Source of the DNA: Burkholderiales bacterium | Lineage (GTDB): Bacteria > Pseudomonadota > Gammaproteobacteria > Burkholderiales > Burkholderiaceae_C | Direction of reading: 5' to 3' | DNA: 41,870 nucleotides | NCBI GenBank assembly: GCA_016191995.1 | Contig: JACPVA010000061.1 | Span: forward strand, 1 to 41,870 | Shown: piece by piece, positions 1-11,676 of the stretch | Position numbering within the stretch: position 1 is the stretch's first letter | Layout of the letters: each line of letters opens with the position of its first letter | The notes under the pieces: generated by a model | The model's database searches: none | The model's input: the letters and a program-made list of their open reading frames with translations, nothing else | What the model was told of the DNA's origin: nothing | Program-made: the position numbers and the translations under genes

Positions 1-288
1 ACCGCGCGCGCGACGCTGCGCGCGGTCGTGCGGCTGCAGCATGTCGCCGCGCTGCAGCGGCCGCGGCTGCTGCGCGCCTGGGTGCAGGCCTGGCAGGCCG
101 ACGCGGTGCTGGCCGGCGACGACCGCGCGGCGGCCGTGATCGCCAGCGCGGCGTGGCTGCTGGACCTCCATCCACCCGCCCCGCTGGACGCCGCGCTGCC
201 CGCGCCCGCAGCCTTCGGCGAAACCGCCGCCGCGCCGTTTCATGCGCGTTTGCGTTCGATCGACAAGAATTTGGTTGGCGGCGATTGA
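1..288 (+). CDS. C-terminal part of an unrecognised protein (5' end outside window)
   Basis: The reading frame is open from base 1 to a TGA at 286-288 and gives 95 residues; the start lies upstream of the window. The visible part is Ala/Leu/Arg rich and probably helical, with a run reading AAWLLDLHPPAPLDAALP. No motif is recognised and no function is proposed. The last 14 or so codons (from about 246, DNA beginning GCGTTTGCGTTCGATCG) match the left edge of the repeat island found again at 28316, so the C-terminus is encoded by repeat DNA and may not be the ancestral one. The codon pattern is like that of the neighbouring genes. Certainty is good that it is coding and low for everything else. 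Confidence 0.55.
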   Translation, partial: TARATLRAVVRLQHVAALQRPRLLRAWVQAWQADAVLAGDDRAAAVIASAAWLLDLHPPAPLDAALPAPAAFGETAAAPFHARLRSIDKNLVGGD

Positions 289-403
289 CTGCCGTCGGCC
301 CGGAGCGGCCTCTGGACGCTCAGGGCCCACGATGCTGTGCCGGCGTGCGATGGCCAGGGCGGCGAAGCCGGGAGCGGGCCGGCCGGGTCGCGCGGCGGAG
401 GCG

Positions 404-422
404 GTCGGCGCTACGCGCCGAC
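404..422. repeat. Short perfect inverted repeat inside island A
   Basis: Eight-base arms GTCGGCGC and GCGCCGAC are separated by TAC. It lies inside the left large hairpin of island A, so it would be a side stem of that structure. Confidence 0.6.
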
Positions 423-645
423 TCCCCTGCGATGCTCGGTCGCCTGGCCCGTCGCCTAACTCGCTACGCTCACTTCGTTCGCTGCGCTCGGACAAAGGCG
501 ACGAGTCAGTTTACGAGGCGCGCTGCGCGCGCGGCCAGACGCCCTGCGCTTCTCGGCGCCTCCCACGCGCGCCCCGCCCGGCTCGCTCCCGGCTTCGTGG
601 CTGCCAAGGTGGTGTTCGACCGCCGAAAACCGCCACGGTAGCCGG

Positions 646-812
646 CCAAGGGCGCCGGGCCCCCTCTCCCGTAAGTAAAGGAGGAGGGTCGGGCGCAGCC
701 CGGCCCGGGGGAGCGAGCCCGGACACAAACAGTCCTGCGGACTGTTTGTGCCTGGCGAGCGCCCGGGGCACTGTCCCCGGGCATGGAGGGAGAGGGGGCC
801 CGGCGGCCTTGG
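646..812 (+). repeat. Island A long unit with 25-bp terminal inverted repeats
   Basis: Left arm 646-670 and right arm 788-812 are complementary over 25 bases with one mismatch (the inner 14 bases, GGGCCCCCTCTCCC on the left, are perfect). The interior begins GTAAGTAAAGGAGGAG and ends CATGG, as in all other units. It contains three stems: 9-bp arms around 687; 12-bp perfect arms CACAAACAGTCC (724-735) and GGACTGTTTGTG (739-750) with a 3-base loop; and 8-bp arms GCCCGGGG (761-768) and CCCCGGGC (775-782). Confidence 0.85.
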
Positions 813-980
813 CACACTGGCACGTGGCAGCCCAAGGAGGCCATCGGCTGAGCGGCCGCTCCGGGCCGTTCGCGGCCATTCGACCGCGGGCGCAAGTTGA
901 AGGCTTGAACGCGATCCCGCATCAACCGCGCGCCGCGGTGCGCGGCCAAGGGCCGGCGCGCCGCGCCGGCCGCTGCGGCC

Positions 981-1751
981 TCAGTGCCGCAGCTTGTAGC
1001 CGCTGGCCAGCAGCCGCAGCGCGAGCGCGGCGATCACGACCAGGGTCGCGCCGACGATCGACAGGCTGAGCCAGGGCGAGACGTCGCTGGCGCCGAAGAA
1101 GCCGCGCCGGAAGCCGTCGATCATGTAGAAGAAGGGGTTGAAGTGGCTCGCGGTCTGCCATGCCGGCGGCAGCGAGTGCACCGAGTAGAAGACCCCCGAC
1201 AGCATCGTCATCGGCATGACGACGAAGTTCTGGAACGCCGCCATCTGGTCGAACTTGTCGGCCCACAGTCCGGCGATCAGCCCGAGCGCGGCCAGGATCG
1301 CCGCCCCCAGCAGCGCGAAGACGACGGCCCACAGCGGCTCGGCCAGCGTCGGCAGCCCCATCCACAGCGTGGCCAGCAGCACGCCGGCACCGACCGCGAT
1401 GCCGCGCAGCATCGCCGCGCCGACATAGGCGACGAACCAGGCCCAGTGCGACAGCGGCGTGACGAGCAGGAAGACGAGGTTGCCGGTGATCTTGCTCTGC
1501 ACCAGCGAGCTCGCGGTATTGGCGAACGCGTTCTGCAGCACGCTCATCATCACCAGCCCCGGGATCAGGAAGCTGGTGTAGGGCACGCCGGGGAAGACCT
1601 CGACCCGGCCCTCCAGCACATGACCGAAGATCAGCAGGTACAGCAGCGAGGTGATGACGGGCGCCGCCACGGTCTGGAACGCGACCTTCCAGAACCGCAG
1701 CACTTCCTTGTACAGAAGCGTGCGCGCACCGGCCAGCGTCGCGATCCTCAT
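981..1751 (-). CDS. ABC-2 type transporter permease
   Basis: A 256-residue inner-membrane protein with about six hydrophobic segments, typical of the ABC-2/YadH/NodJ permease family. The start MRIATLAGARTLLYKEVLRFW is followed by the first membrane segment near residue 25, and the family-type stretch FYSVHSLPPAW sits before the last segments. The start ATG (1749-1751) overlaps the stop of the upstream ATPase gene by 4 bp (ATGA), so the two are translationally coupled and together make one exporter. The substrate is not evident; YadGH-type exporters are mostly uncharacterised. The gene ends at the border of repeat island A. The assignment to the family is secure. Confidence 0.92.
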   Translation of the reverse strand: MRIATLAGARTLLYKEVLRFWKVAFQTVAAPVITSLLYLLIFGHVLEGRVEVFPGVPYTSFLIPGLVMMSVLQNAFANTASSLVQSKITGNLVFLLVTPLSHWAWFVAYVGAAMLRGIAVGAGVLLATLWMGLPTLAEPLWAVVFALLGAAILAALGLIAGLWADKFDQMAAFQNFVVMPMTMLSGVFYSVHSLPPAWQTASHFNPFFYMIDGFRRGFFGASDVSPWLSLSIVGATLVVIAALALRLLASGYKLRH

Positions 1752-2698
1752 GCTCGTGTCCCGGCCGGCGCTGCGGCCCGCGGCGCCGGCCCGCCGCCCG
1801 CCCCGCGCATGATCTCGAGGAAGACATCCTCGAGGTCCGCGCGCCCGATCTCGAGCTCGTCGACGCACACACCGGACTCGCGCAGCCGTGCCAGGATGCG
1901 CTCGACCTCGATCGCGTCGTGCGCGCTCAATTGCACGATGCGCCCGGTCACGCGCGAATGCGCGGCAAGATCGTCCGGCAGCGCGTCGTCGGTCCTGAAG
2001 CGCAGCATCGTGCTCGCGGTGCCGGCCAGCAGGTTGGCGGTGCGGTCCAGCGCGACGACGCGGCCGAGCTTGAGCATCGCGATGCGGCCGCACAGCGCCT
2101 CGGCCTCCTCGAGGTAGTGCGTCGTCAGCAGCACCGTGTGGCCCTGGCGGTTGAGCGCGGCGACGAACTGCCACAGCGTCTGGCGCAGCTCGACGTCGAC
2201 GCCCGCGGTCGGCTCGTCGAGCACGATCACCGGCGGCCGGTGCACCAGCGCCTGCGCCACCAGCACGCGGCGCTTCATGCCGCCGGAGAGCTGGCGCATG
2301 TTGGCGTCGGCCTTGTCGGCCAGCCCCAGGCCTTCGAGCAGCTCGTCGATCCACGCGCCGTTGCCGCGCACGCCGAAGTAGCCGCTCTGGATCTCGAGCG
2401 TCTCGCGCACGCTGAAGAAGGGGTCGAAGACCAGCTCCTGCGGCACGATGCCGAGCGCGCGCCTTGCCGCGGCGTAGTCGGCGACGACATCGTGCCCCAT
2501 CACCGTCACGCGTCCCGAGCTGGCGCGCGCCAGCCCGGCGAGGATCGAGATCAGCGTCGTCTTGCCGGCGCCGTTCGGGCCGAGCAGGCCGAAGAACTCG
2601 CCGGAGTCGATCTCGAGGCTGACCGCGTCGAGCGCGCGCAGCGGGCCCCGGGCGCCCGCGTAGACCTTGCTGACCTCGTCGATGCGCACCGCGGGCAT
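1748..2698 (-). CDS. ABC transporter ATP-binding protein (YadG/NodI type)
   Basis: A 316-residue ATPase subunit that drives the permease encoded just downstream. Walker A reads GPNGAGKTT (near residue 43), the signature is LSGGMKRR, Walker B is VIVLDEPTAGVD, and the switch histidine lies in LLTTHYLEEAEAL. The extra C-terminal region of about 90 residues after the ATPase fold is usual for this exporter class. The start at ATG 2698 gives MPAVRIDEVSKVYAG, right at the family's N-terminus; longer readings would run into the divergent TetR gene. The 100 bp between the two starts must hold both promoters, which suggests that the TetR protein controls this exporter. That link is inference. Confidence 0.93.
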   Translation of the reverse strand: MPAVRIDEVSKVYAGARGPLRALDAVSLEIDSGEFFGLLGPNGAGKTTLISILAGLARASSGRVTVMGHDVVADYAAARRALGIVPQELVFDPFFSVRETLEIQSGYFGVRGNGAWIDELLEGLGLADKADANMRQLSGGMKRRVLVAQALVHRPPVIVLDEPTAGVDVELRQTLWQFVAALNRQGHTVLLTTHYLEEAEALCGRIAMLKLGRVVALDRTANLLAGTASTMLRFRTDDALPDDLAAHSRVTGRIVQLSAHDAIEVERILARLRESGVCVDELEIGRADLEDVFLEIMRGAGGGPAPRAAAPAGTRA

Positions 2699-2774
2699 GG
2701 GGCCGGCATTGTACGGGGTGGGGTTTGCCCTGCGCGGCCGCGGCAACCCCGGGGCTGCCCGGGGTCGGCCGCGT

Positions 2775-2798
2775 GCGGGCATGCGCCAGAATGCCCGC
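2775..2798. promoter_or_regulatory. Perfect inverted repeat next to the TetR start; possible operator
   Basis: Eight-base arms GCGGGCAT (2775-2782) and ATGCCCGC (2791-2798) are separated by 8 bases and end one base before the ATG of the TetR gene. A copy of one arm, GCGGGCAT, also covers the start of the divergent ATPase gene (2691-2698). Size and place suit a TetR-family operator with autorepression, but no binding data support this. Confidence 0.4.
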
Positions 2799-3455
2799 AT
2801 GGCCCCCAAGAAGCCGCCGCGCCGCACCGCCGAACGCATCCTGGATGTCACGCTGGCGCTGTTCAACCGCTTCGGCGAGCCCAACGTCTCGACGACGCTG
2901 ATCTCGGCCGAGCTGCGCATCAGCCCGGGCAACCTGTACTACCACTACCCGGCCAAGGACGAGCTGATCAACGCGCTGTTCGGCCGCTTCGAGCGCGCGC
3001 TGGACGAGCTGCTGCCGGCCGCCGGCGAGGTCACCGACGTCGAGCAGGCCTGGCTGTTCTTCCACATGCTGTTCGAGCTGGTGTGGCAGTACCGCTTCCT
3101 GTACCGCGACCTGAACGACCTGCTGAGCAAGAACCGCAGGCTCGAGACGCACTTCCAGTCGGTGCTGCGCGGCAAGTCGCGCGCGGTGCGGCAGGTGCTC
3201 GACGGGCTGGCCGCCAGCGGCGCGCTGGCGATCGAGCCCGAAGCCGCCGATCCGACCGCGACCGCGATGGTCGTCGTGCTGAGCTACTGGCTGAGCTACG
3301 AATATGTGCGCGACCCGCGCCACGCGCTCGAGCCCGAGCGCGCCGCCGAGGCGCTGGGCCGCGGCGCGCTGCACACGCTCAGCCTGCTGCTGCCCTACCT
3401 GGAGCCGGCCTCGCGCGCGCACCTGCGCACGCTGGCGGCCGCGTATACCGCGTGA
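2799..3455 (+). CDS. TetR/AcrR family transcriptional regulator
   Basis: A 218-residue DNA-binding regulator. The N-terminal helix-turn-helix covers about residues 15-60 and shows the hallmark NLYYHYPAKDELI recognition-helix end. The C-terminal ligand domain is helical, with aromatic stretches (FFHMLFELVWQYRF) that may line a pocket. The start ATG at 2799 was chosen because MAPKKPPRRTAERIL begins just before the DNA-binding domain; an in-frame ATG at 2781 would add six residues and lie inside the inverted repeat at 2775-2798. It is divergent from the ABC exporter and probably regulates it. A TPR gene follows after 34 bp and may be co-transcribed. The ligand is unknown. Confidence 0.92.
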   Translation: MAPKKPPRRTAERILDVTLALFNRFGEPNVSTTLISAELRISPGNLYYHYPAKDELINALFGRFERALDELLPAAGEVTDVEQAWLFFHMLFELVWQYRFLYRDLNDLLSKNRRLETHFQSVLRGKSRAVRQVLDGLAASGALAIEPEAADPTATAMVVVLSYWLSYEYVRDPRHALEPERAAEALGRGALHTLSLLLPYLEPASRAHLRTLAAAYTA

Positions 3456-3489
3456 TCGCGGCGCACGCCGAGCCCGAAGGAGACCTCGC

Positions 3490-4263
3490 ATGGCCAAGTG
3501 GACCGCCTTCCCCTACCCGGCCGACGCCTACACCTACGCGGCGGCGGCGCTGAAGAAGCAATGGCCGCGGCTGCATGCCGGCGACGCCGAGCCCTGGCCG
3601 CGCGACGAGGCGGTGCGATCGGCCTGGGCGCTGTTTCACGCCGGGGAGTTCCGCAAGGCCTTCGACGCCGGGCTGAAGGCCGGCGGCGCCGGCATCACGG
3701 TGGCCAACAAGGCGCAGTGCATCCACGCCCACTACCTGGAGAAGAGCGAGGGCGCCAAGCTGCGGATGTTCCTGGAGGCGGCCGAGCGCGCCGAGGCGCA
3801 GCAGCAGGCCGAGCCCGGCAACGCCAACGCCTGGTACTGGCAGGCCTACGCGCTGGGCCGCTACAGCCAGGGCATCAGCGTGGTCAAGGCGCTGGCGCAA
3901 GGGCTGGGCAGCAAGGTCAAGCACGCGCTCGAGACGACGATCCGGCTCGCGCCGAAGCACGCCGACGCGCATATCGCGCTCGGCAGCTTCCACGCCGAGG
4001 TCATCGACAAGGTCGGCAAGCTGATCGGCCACACCCAGGGCGCCGACGCGGTGACCGGGCTGAGGATGTACCAGCAGGCGCTGGCGCTGAACCCGACGAG
4101 CGCGATCGCGCGCATCGAGTATGCCAACGGGCTGGTCATGCTCGAAGGCGACCGGCGCATGGCCGAGGCCGAGAAGCTGTACGAGGAGGCCGCCGCGTGC
4201 ACGCCGATGGACGCGATGGAGCGGCTCGATGTCGAGCTCGCCAGGTCCGAGCTCGAGGACTGA
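3490..4263 (+). CDS. TPR repeat-containing protein
   Basis: A 257-residue, apparently cytoplasmic all-helical protein with no signal peptide. Tetratricopeptide-like helices are seen around ANAWYWQAYALGRY, ADAHIALGSFHAEV and LYEEAAACTPMDAMERL, which suggest a protein-protein interaction role. A ribosome-binding site GAAGGAG lies about 7 bases before the ATG at 3490. It follows the TetR gene by 34 bp on the same strand, so the two probably share a transcript. Related genes are annotated as hypothetical in Burkholderiales as far as I recall; no partner can be named from the sequence. Confidence 0.82.
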   Translation: MAKWTAFPYPADAYTYAAAALKKQWPRLHAGDAEPWPRDEAVRSAWALFHAGEFRKAFDAGLKAGGAGITVANKAQCIHAHYLEKSEGAKLRMFLEAAERAEAQQQAEPGNANAWYWQAYALGRYSQGISVVKALAQGLGSKVKHALETTIRLAPKHADAHIALGSFHAEVIDKVGKLIGHTQGADAVTGLRMYQQALALNPTSAIARIEYANGLVMLEGDRRMAEAEKLYEEAAACTPMDAMERLDVELARSELED

Positions 4264-4366
4264 CCGCGTCATCGCACCACGCTGTGCCGCCGCGATCTTG
4301 AGCTGCTGCAGCCCGTCCGACGGTCGCCCCCGCGATGCGCGCCGCGCGCGGCGCCCCGGAGGGCTC

Positions 4367-7763
<3,397 letters not shown>

Positions 7764-7786
<23 letters not shown>

Positions 7787-9350
7787 CGAAGCGGATCGGC
7801 TGCTCGCGCGGCGCCCGCTTCGCCGCCCCGTGCGCCACCAGCACCTGGGCGCGCTGCTGCCCGGCCTCGTCGGCCAGCGCCGCCGCGCGCGCCGCGCGCA
7901 CCGCGCCGGCGCGCTCGTCCGCCGGCCGCGGCGCGCGCGCGAGCTGGTCGACGATATGCAGCAGGTTGGCCTTGGCGCGCTCGTTGGTGCTGCCGTAGCC
8001 CTTGATCAGCCGCCCGCACTGCGCCAGCTCGTGGCCGAGGGCCCAGTGCTCGCGCGCACCGGCCTCGACCGCCGCCAGCCAGCGCTCGATCAGCGCCTGC
8101 TCCTGCGCGAAGCGGCTGCCACGCCGGCGCTGGCCCTTCAGCGCGGCGACCATGCGCAGCGCCAGCGTGCCGGCCAGCGTATGCGTGCCGACCATCAACG
8201 GCAGCGCCCAGGGCTCGTGGCCGGCGGCGACGCGCCTGCGATCCCAGGCCAGCAGCCGGCCGGCCAGGCCCTGCGGCAGCAGCGCCGCCAACTCGGGCAC
8301 GCCGGGCTTGAAGTGGTCGTAGACCTTGACGACGTCGCCGGCACCGGCCTTGACCTCGCGCCGCACGCGCTCCTGGCGGCTCGCCGCGAGCTTGAGCGCG
8401 GCCACGCGAACGATATCGTCGAACGCCATCCACAGCGCCAGCCAGCGCGCCATCTCGCGCCCGATCGCGCCGCCGTGCGCGCCCGTCGGGTCGCCGGCGC
8501 GCTCGGCAGCGTCGACGCGCGCGAGGCGATCGTCGTACTGCCGCGCATAGGCCTCGTCCTGGTAGGCGGCCACGCGCGCGCGACCGAGCGCGCGCAGGTC
8601 CGGCTCCGGCGCGCGACCGAGCGCGTGATCGGTCCGCTCGGCCTGCCCGGCCGGTGCGGCCAGCGCCTGCTCGGCCCGCTCGCGCTGCGCGCGCCGCGCG
8701 GCGAGCGCGTCGAATGCCAGCGCGAAGCCGCGCAGGCTCGCGTCCACCCCCTTGCCGGAGGCGCGGATCACCTCCTCGCAGGCCTCGCGCCCGAACGGCA
8801 GCACGCCGCTGGCCGCGATGGCGCCGAACATGACCGCGCTGATCACGGTGCCGGCCTGCGCCGCCAGCGCGCCCAGGTCGAGCAGCTCGGCGCCGCGGCA
8901 GTGGCGCTGCAGCACCGCCAGCAGCGCGGCATCGTCGATGCGGCCGTCGCCCTGCGCCATCTTCTCGACCGTGGTCAGCGCGCGCGCGGTGGAGCTGATG
9001 ACCAGCGTGCGGCCGGCGCTGGACATGCCGGCGCCGACCTGGCGCAGCGTCTCCAGCAGCTCGGAGGACACCAGCAGGTCGACCGCGCCGGGAACCGGCG
9101 CGAGGCCGAAGACCGGGCGCCGTCCGCCGAGCCGGTCCGCCGGCTCGGGGTGGATCTCGACGTAGTAGGTCGTCGCCCCGGTGCGCTGCGCCACGCCCGG
9201 GATCGAGGTGCTCTGCGCCGGATGGCCGGCGTGCACGGCCGCGGCATAAAGCCATTCGGCGAGCACGCCGCCGCCTTCGCCACCGAGGGCGCACAGCAGC
9301 AGGCTCAGCGGGCGCGCCGGGGTGGCGGCGGCCGGAGTCGTCGTGGTCAT
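7764..9350 (-). CDS. iorB: Indolepyruvate ferredoxin oxidoreductase, beta subunit (long form)
   Basis: A 528-residue subunit of the enzyme that oxidatively decarboxylates aryl-pyruvates to aryl-acetyl-CoA with ferredoxin, as used in aromatic amino acid breakdown. Residues 14-200 form the gamma-type 2-oxoacid oxidoreductase domain (CALGGEGGGVLAEWL, then STSIPGVAQRTGATTYYVE). The remaining 300 residues are the extra helical domain (DUF6537-like) found in proteobacterial IorB, absent from the 200-residue archaeal form. The start ATG 9350 has GGGAGG 8 bases upstream, and the gene follows iorA after 19 bp. Its stop lies inside the 3' end of the convergent diguanylate cyclase gene. Confidence 0.93.
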
Positions 9351-9369
9351 CGTCGTCGTCCTCCCGCGG

Positions 9370-11535
9370 TCAGGCGCTGGCCGGGCGCAGCCAGCCGGTC
9401 ACGCTGGCGCGCAAGCGCGCGACGAGCCGCTCGTGCCAGGCCGGGTTGGCGACGACCTCGGCGCGGTAGAAGCTCGGGCACAGCGTGGCGGCGTGCGCAT
9501 TGCTGCCGCACAGCCCGCAGCCGACGCAGCCGTCGATCACGGTGGCCACCGGGTCGACGCGCAACGGGTCCGGGTTGTCCCTGATCGTCAACGTCGGGCA
9601 GCCCGACAGGCGAATGCAGGCGTGGTCGCCGGTGCAGACATCCTCGTCGACGCCGTACTTGACGCGCTCGAGCCGCTCGCCGCGCTTCAGGCGCCGCGCG
9701 GCCCAGGGCTTGAGGCGGCGCTGGCGCTCGAGCTGGCACTCGCCCTCGGCGACGACGACCTTGAGGCCGTCGAAGTCGCTCGTCAGCGCCTCCTGCAGCG
9801 TGCGCCGCATCGCCTCGACGTCGTAGCTGTCGACGATCTTCAGCCACTGCACGCCCATGCCCTCGAGCGTCGACTCGATCGTGCGGTTGCGGTGCACCAG
9901 GCTCTGGTGGGGGGCGGCCTGGCGCTCGGCCTCGGCCTTGGCCTCGTCGTCGGGCGTGTTGAGGATCTCCTGCGTCCCGGTGGCCGAGGTGTAGCCGTTC
10001 TTCAGGATCAGCAGCACCGCGTCGTCGCCGTTGAAGAGCGCCGCCTGCACCCCCGTCAGCAGCCCGTTGTGCCAGAACCCGCCGTCGCCCATGATCGCGA
10101 TCGAGCGCCGTTGCATCATCGGGCTGACGCCGGCGCGGCTGGCCAGGCTCATGCCGTAGCCGAGGATCGAGTGCCCGGACTGGAACGGCTCGAAGCTGGC
10201 GAACGAGTGGCAGCCGATGTCGGCCGCGACATGCACCTTGCCGACGCGCTGCTGCGCCAGCTTCAGCGCCGCGAACACCGGCCGCTCGGGGCAGCCGACG
10301 CAGAAGCCCGGCGGCCGCGGCGGCAGCTCGCCGAGCGCGCGCGCGACCTCGGCGCGGCGATCGGCGTTGCCCTGCAGCCAGGCCCGTGCCGGCGCCAGGT
10401 CCAGCTCGGGCAGGTAGCGCGCGACGAAGTCGATCAGCCCGGGCGCGATCGCCTCGACGCCGTACTCGCCGGCCGCCGGCAGCAGGTCCTTGCCGTGCAC
10501 CATGGTCTGCAGGTCGGCGCGCCGCAGCGACTGCACGATATCCATCTCGATATAGGCGGGCGAGCCCTCCTCGAGCACCAGCAGCGCGCGCTTGCCGGCG
10601 GCGAAGTCGCGCAGCTCCTGCGGCACCAGCGGGTAGGTCACGTTCAGCACCAGGATCGGGATCTGGCTCGCGCCGAAGGCATCGGCCAGCCCGATCTGCT
10701 GCAGCGCGCGCACCAGCGACGGCGTGATCCCGCCCTGCACGACCAGCCCGACCTCGTCGCGCGGCCCGTCCAGCCGCTCGTTGAGCGCGTTCGCGGCGAT
10801 ATAGGCCTGCGCCGCCGGGATGCGCTGCTCGACCTTGAGCTTCTCGTGGCGGAAGGTCACCGGCGGGTGCGCGAGTCGCATGTAGTCGAACGCCGCCGGT
10901 TCCTCCATCAGCTGGCGCGTGCCGACCGCCGGCGCGACGTTGTCGCCGGCGACGAAGCTGCCGCGGACATGGCAGGCGCGGATGCGCAGCTCCATCAGCG
11001 CCGGCATGTTCGACGCCTCCGACAGCGCGAACGCGTGCTCGACGCAGCGCACCAGGTTGGCCAGCTCGGGGCGCGGGTCGAACAGCGCCAACGTGCTCTT
11101 GAGCGCGAAGGCGTGCGTGCGCTCCTGCACGACGCTGGCGCCCTCGCCGTAGTCCTCGCCGACGACGATCAGCGCGCCGCCGACCACGCCGGGCGAGGCG
11201 AGGTTGGACAGCGCATCGGCCGCGACGTTGGTCCCGACGATGCTCTTCCAGGTCACCGCGCCGCGCAGCGGGTAGTGGATCGACGCCGCCAGCATCGCCG
11301 CCGCCGAGGCCTCGTTCGAGCAGGCCTCGACATGCACCCCCAGCGTGTCGAGGTAGGGCCGCGCCTGCACCATGACGTCCAGCAGGTGCGACACCGGCGC
11401 CCCCTGGTAGCCGCCGACATAGGCCACCCCGGACTGCAGCAGCCCCTTGGTCACCGCGAGGATGCCCTCGCCGTGGAAGACCTCGCCGGCGCCGAGCTCG
11501 AGCTGGCGGATCTGTTCGCTGAACTGGACTTCCAT
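9370..11535 (-). CDS. iorA: Indolepyruvate ferredoxin oxidoreductase, alpha subunit
   Basis: A 721-residue thiamine-diphosphate enzyme subunit. The N-terminal part is the pyrimidine-binding/transketolase-like domain (GGYQGAPVSHLLDVM). The ThDP-binding motif appears as MGDGGFWHNG with the Asn in LKNGYTSATG near residue 510. The C-terminal ferredoxin domain carries two cysteine groups: CTGDHACIRLSGCP and CVGCGLCGSNAHAATLCP. The first group has wider spacing than a classical CxxCxxC cluster. The start ATG 11535 gives MEVQFSEQIRQLELGAGE; an in-frame ATG at 11641 would add a Pro-rich stretch (PPAPPPPKPPG) and almost reach the divergent LysR start, so it is thought less likely. No strong ribosome-binding site is seen for either. 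Confidence 0.92.
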   Translation of the reverse strand: MEVQFSEQIRQLELGAGEVFHGEGILAVTKGLLQSGVAYVGGYQGAPVSHLLDVMVQARPYLDTLGVHVEACSNEASAAAMLAASIHYPLRGAVTWKSIVGTNVAADALSNLASPGVVGGALIVVGEDYGEGASVVQERTHAFALKSTLALFDPRPELANLVRCVEHAFALSEASNMPALMELRIRACHVRGSFVAGDNVAPAVGTRQLMEEPAAFDYMRLAHPPVTFRHEKLKVEQRIPAAQAYIAANALNERLDGPRDEVGLVVQGGITPSLVRALQQIGLADAFGASQIPILVLNVTYPLVPQELRDFAAGKRALLVLEEGSPAYIEMDIVQSLRRADLQTMVHGKDLLPAAGEYGVEAIAPGLIDFVARYLPELDLAPARAWLQGNADRRAEVARALGELPPRPPGFCVGCPERPVFAALKLAQQRVGKVHVAADIGCHSFASFEPFQSGHSILGYGMSLASRAGVSPMMQRRSIAIMGDGGFWHNGLLTGVQAALFNGDDAVLLILKNGYTSATGTQEILNTPDDEAKAEAERQAAPHQSLVHRNRTIESTLEGMGVQWLKIVDSYDVEAMRRTLQEALTSDFDGLKVVVAEGECQLERQRRLKPWAARRLKRGERLERVKYGVDEDVCTGDHACIRLSGCPTLTIRDNPDPLRVDPVATVIDGCVGCGLCGSNAHAATLCPSFYRAEVVANPAWHERLVARLRASVTGWLRPASA

Positions 11536-11661
11536 GGTCGATGCGGCCGCGCCAGGCGGCTTCGGTGGCGGGGGGGCGGGAGGCACGGCGGCAGGGCCGG
11601 GCAGTCGGCCAATGTAGGCAGCGCGCGATGCCGAGTCCATGGGCGGGGCTTTGCATCTAAC

Positions 11662-11676
11662 ATTCATGCCGTGAAT
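11662..11676. promoter_or_regulatory. LysR-type T-N11-A dyad overlapping the lysR start
   Basis: ATTCATGCCGTGAAT is a perfect dyad (ATTCA, 5 bases, TGAAT) and fits the T-N11-A core of LysR-family sites. It includes the GTG start codon of the LysR gene, as expected for autorepression. It lies 127 bp upstream of the iorA start. Function is inferred only. Confidence 0.45.

Larger units (their letters stand above)
244..925 (+). repeat. Repeat island A: composite hairpin element
   Basis: This fills the gene-free stretch between the first gene and the ABC permease. From left to right it holds: an edge GCGTTTGCGTTCGATCG shared with island C; a long imperfect inverted repeat (arms about 361-400 and 562-600, core of each arm CGAAGCCGGGAGCG); a small dyad at 612-632; and a second unit at 646-812. 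The right edge, with TTCGACCGCGGGCGC at about 879-893, is shared with island C. No open frame here looks like a gene. It is non-coding repeat DNA, possibly transcribed read-through structure. Confidence 0.75.

Noticed and set aside
671..687. GTAAGTA at the unit start, like a 5' splice site or group II intron boundary
   Set aside because: The units are only 100-170 bp, with no domain V-like ending, no reverse transcriptase and no interrupted gene.
646..812. Units as insertion sequences or simple MITEs
   Set aside because: Arms differ between units and no target-site duplication or transposase-like sequence was found.
242..1069. Overlapping open frames through island A
   Set aside because: They run through hairpin repeats in all frames and have no protein-like composition or homologous counterpart in islands B and C.
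11536..11641. Upstream start of iorA at 11641
   Set aside because: It would add a Pro-rich low-complexity leader and leave only 29 bp to the LysR start; the family N-terminus fits 11535.
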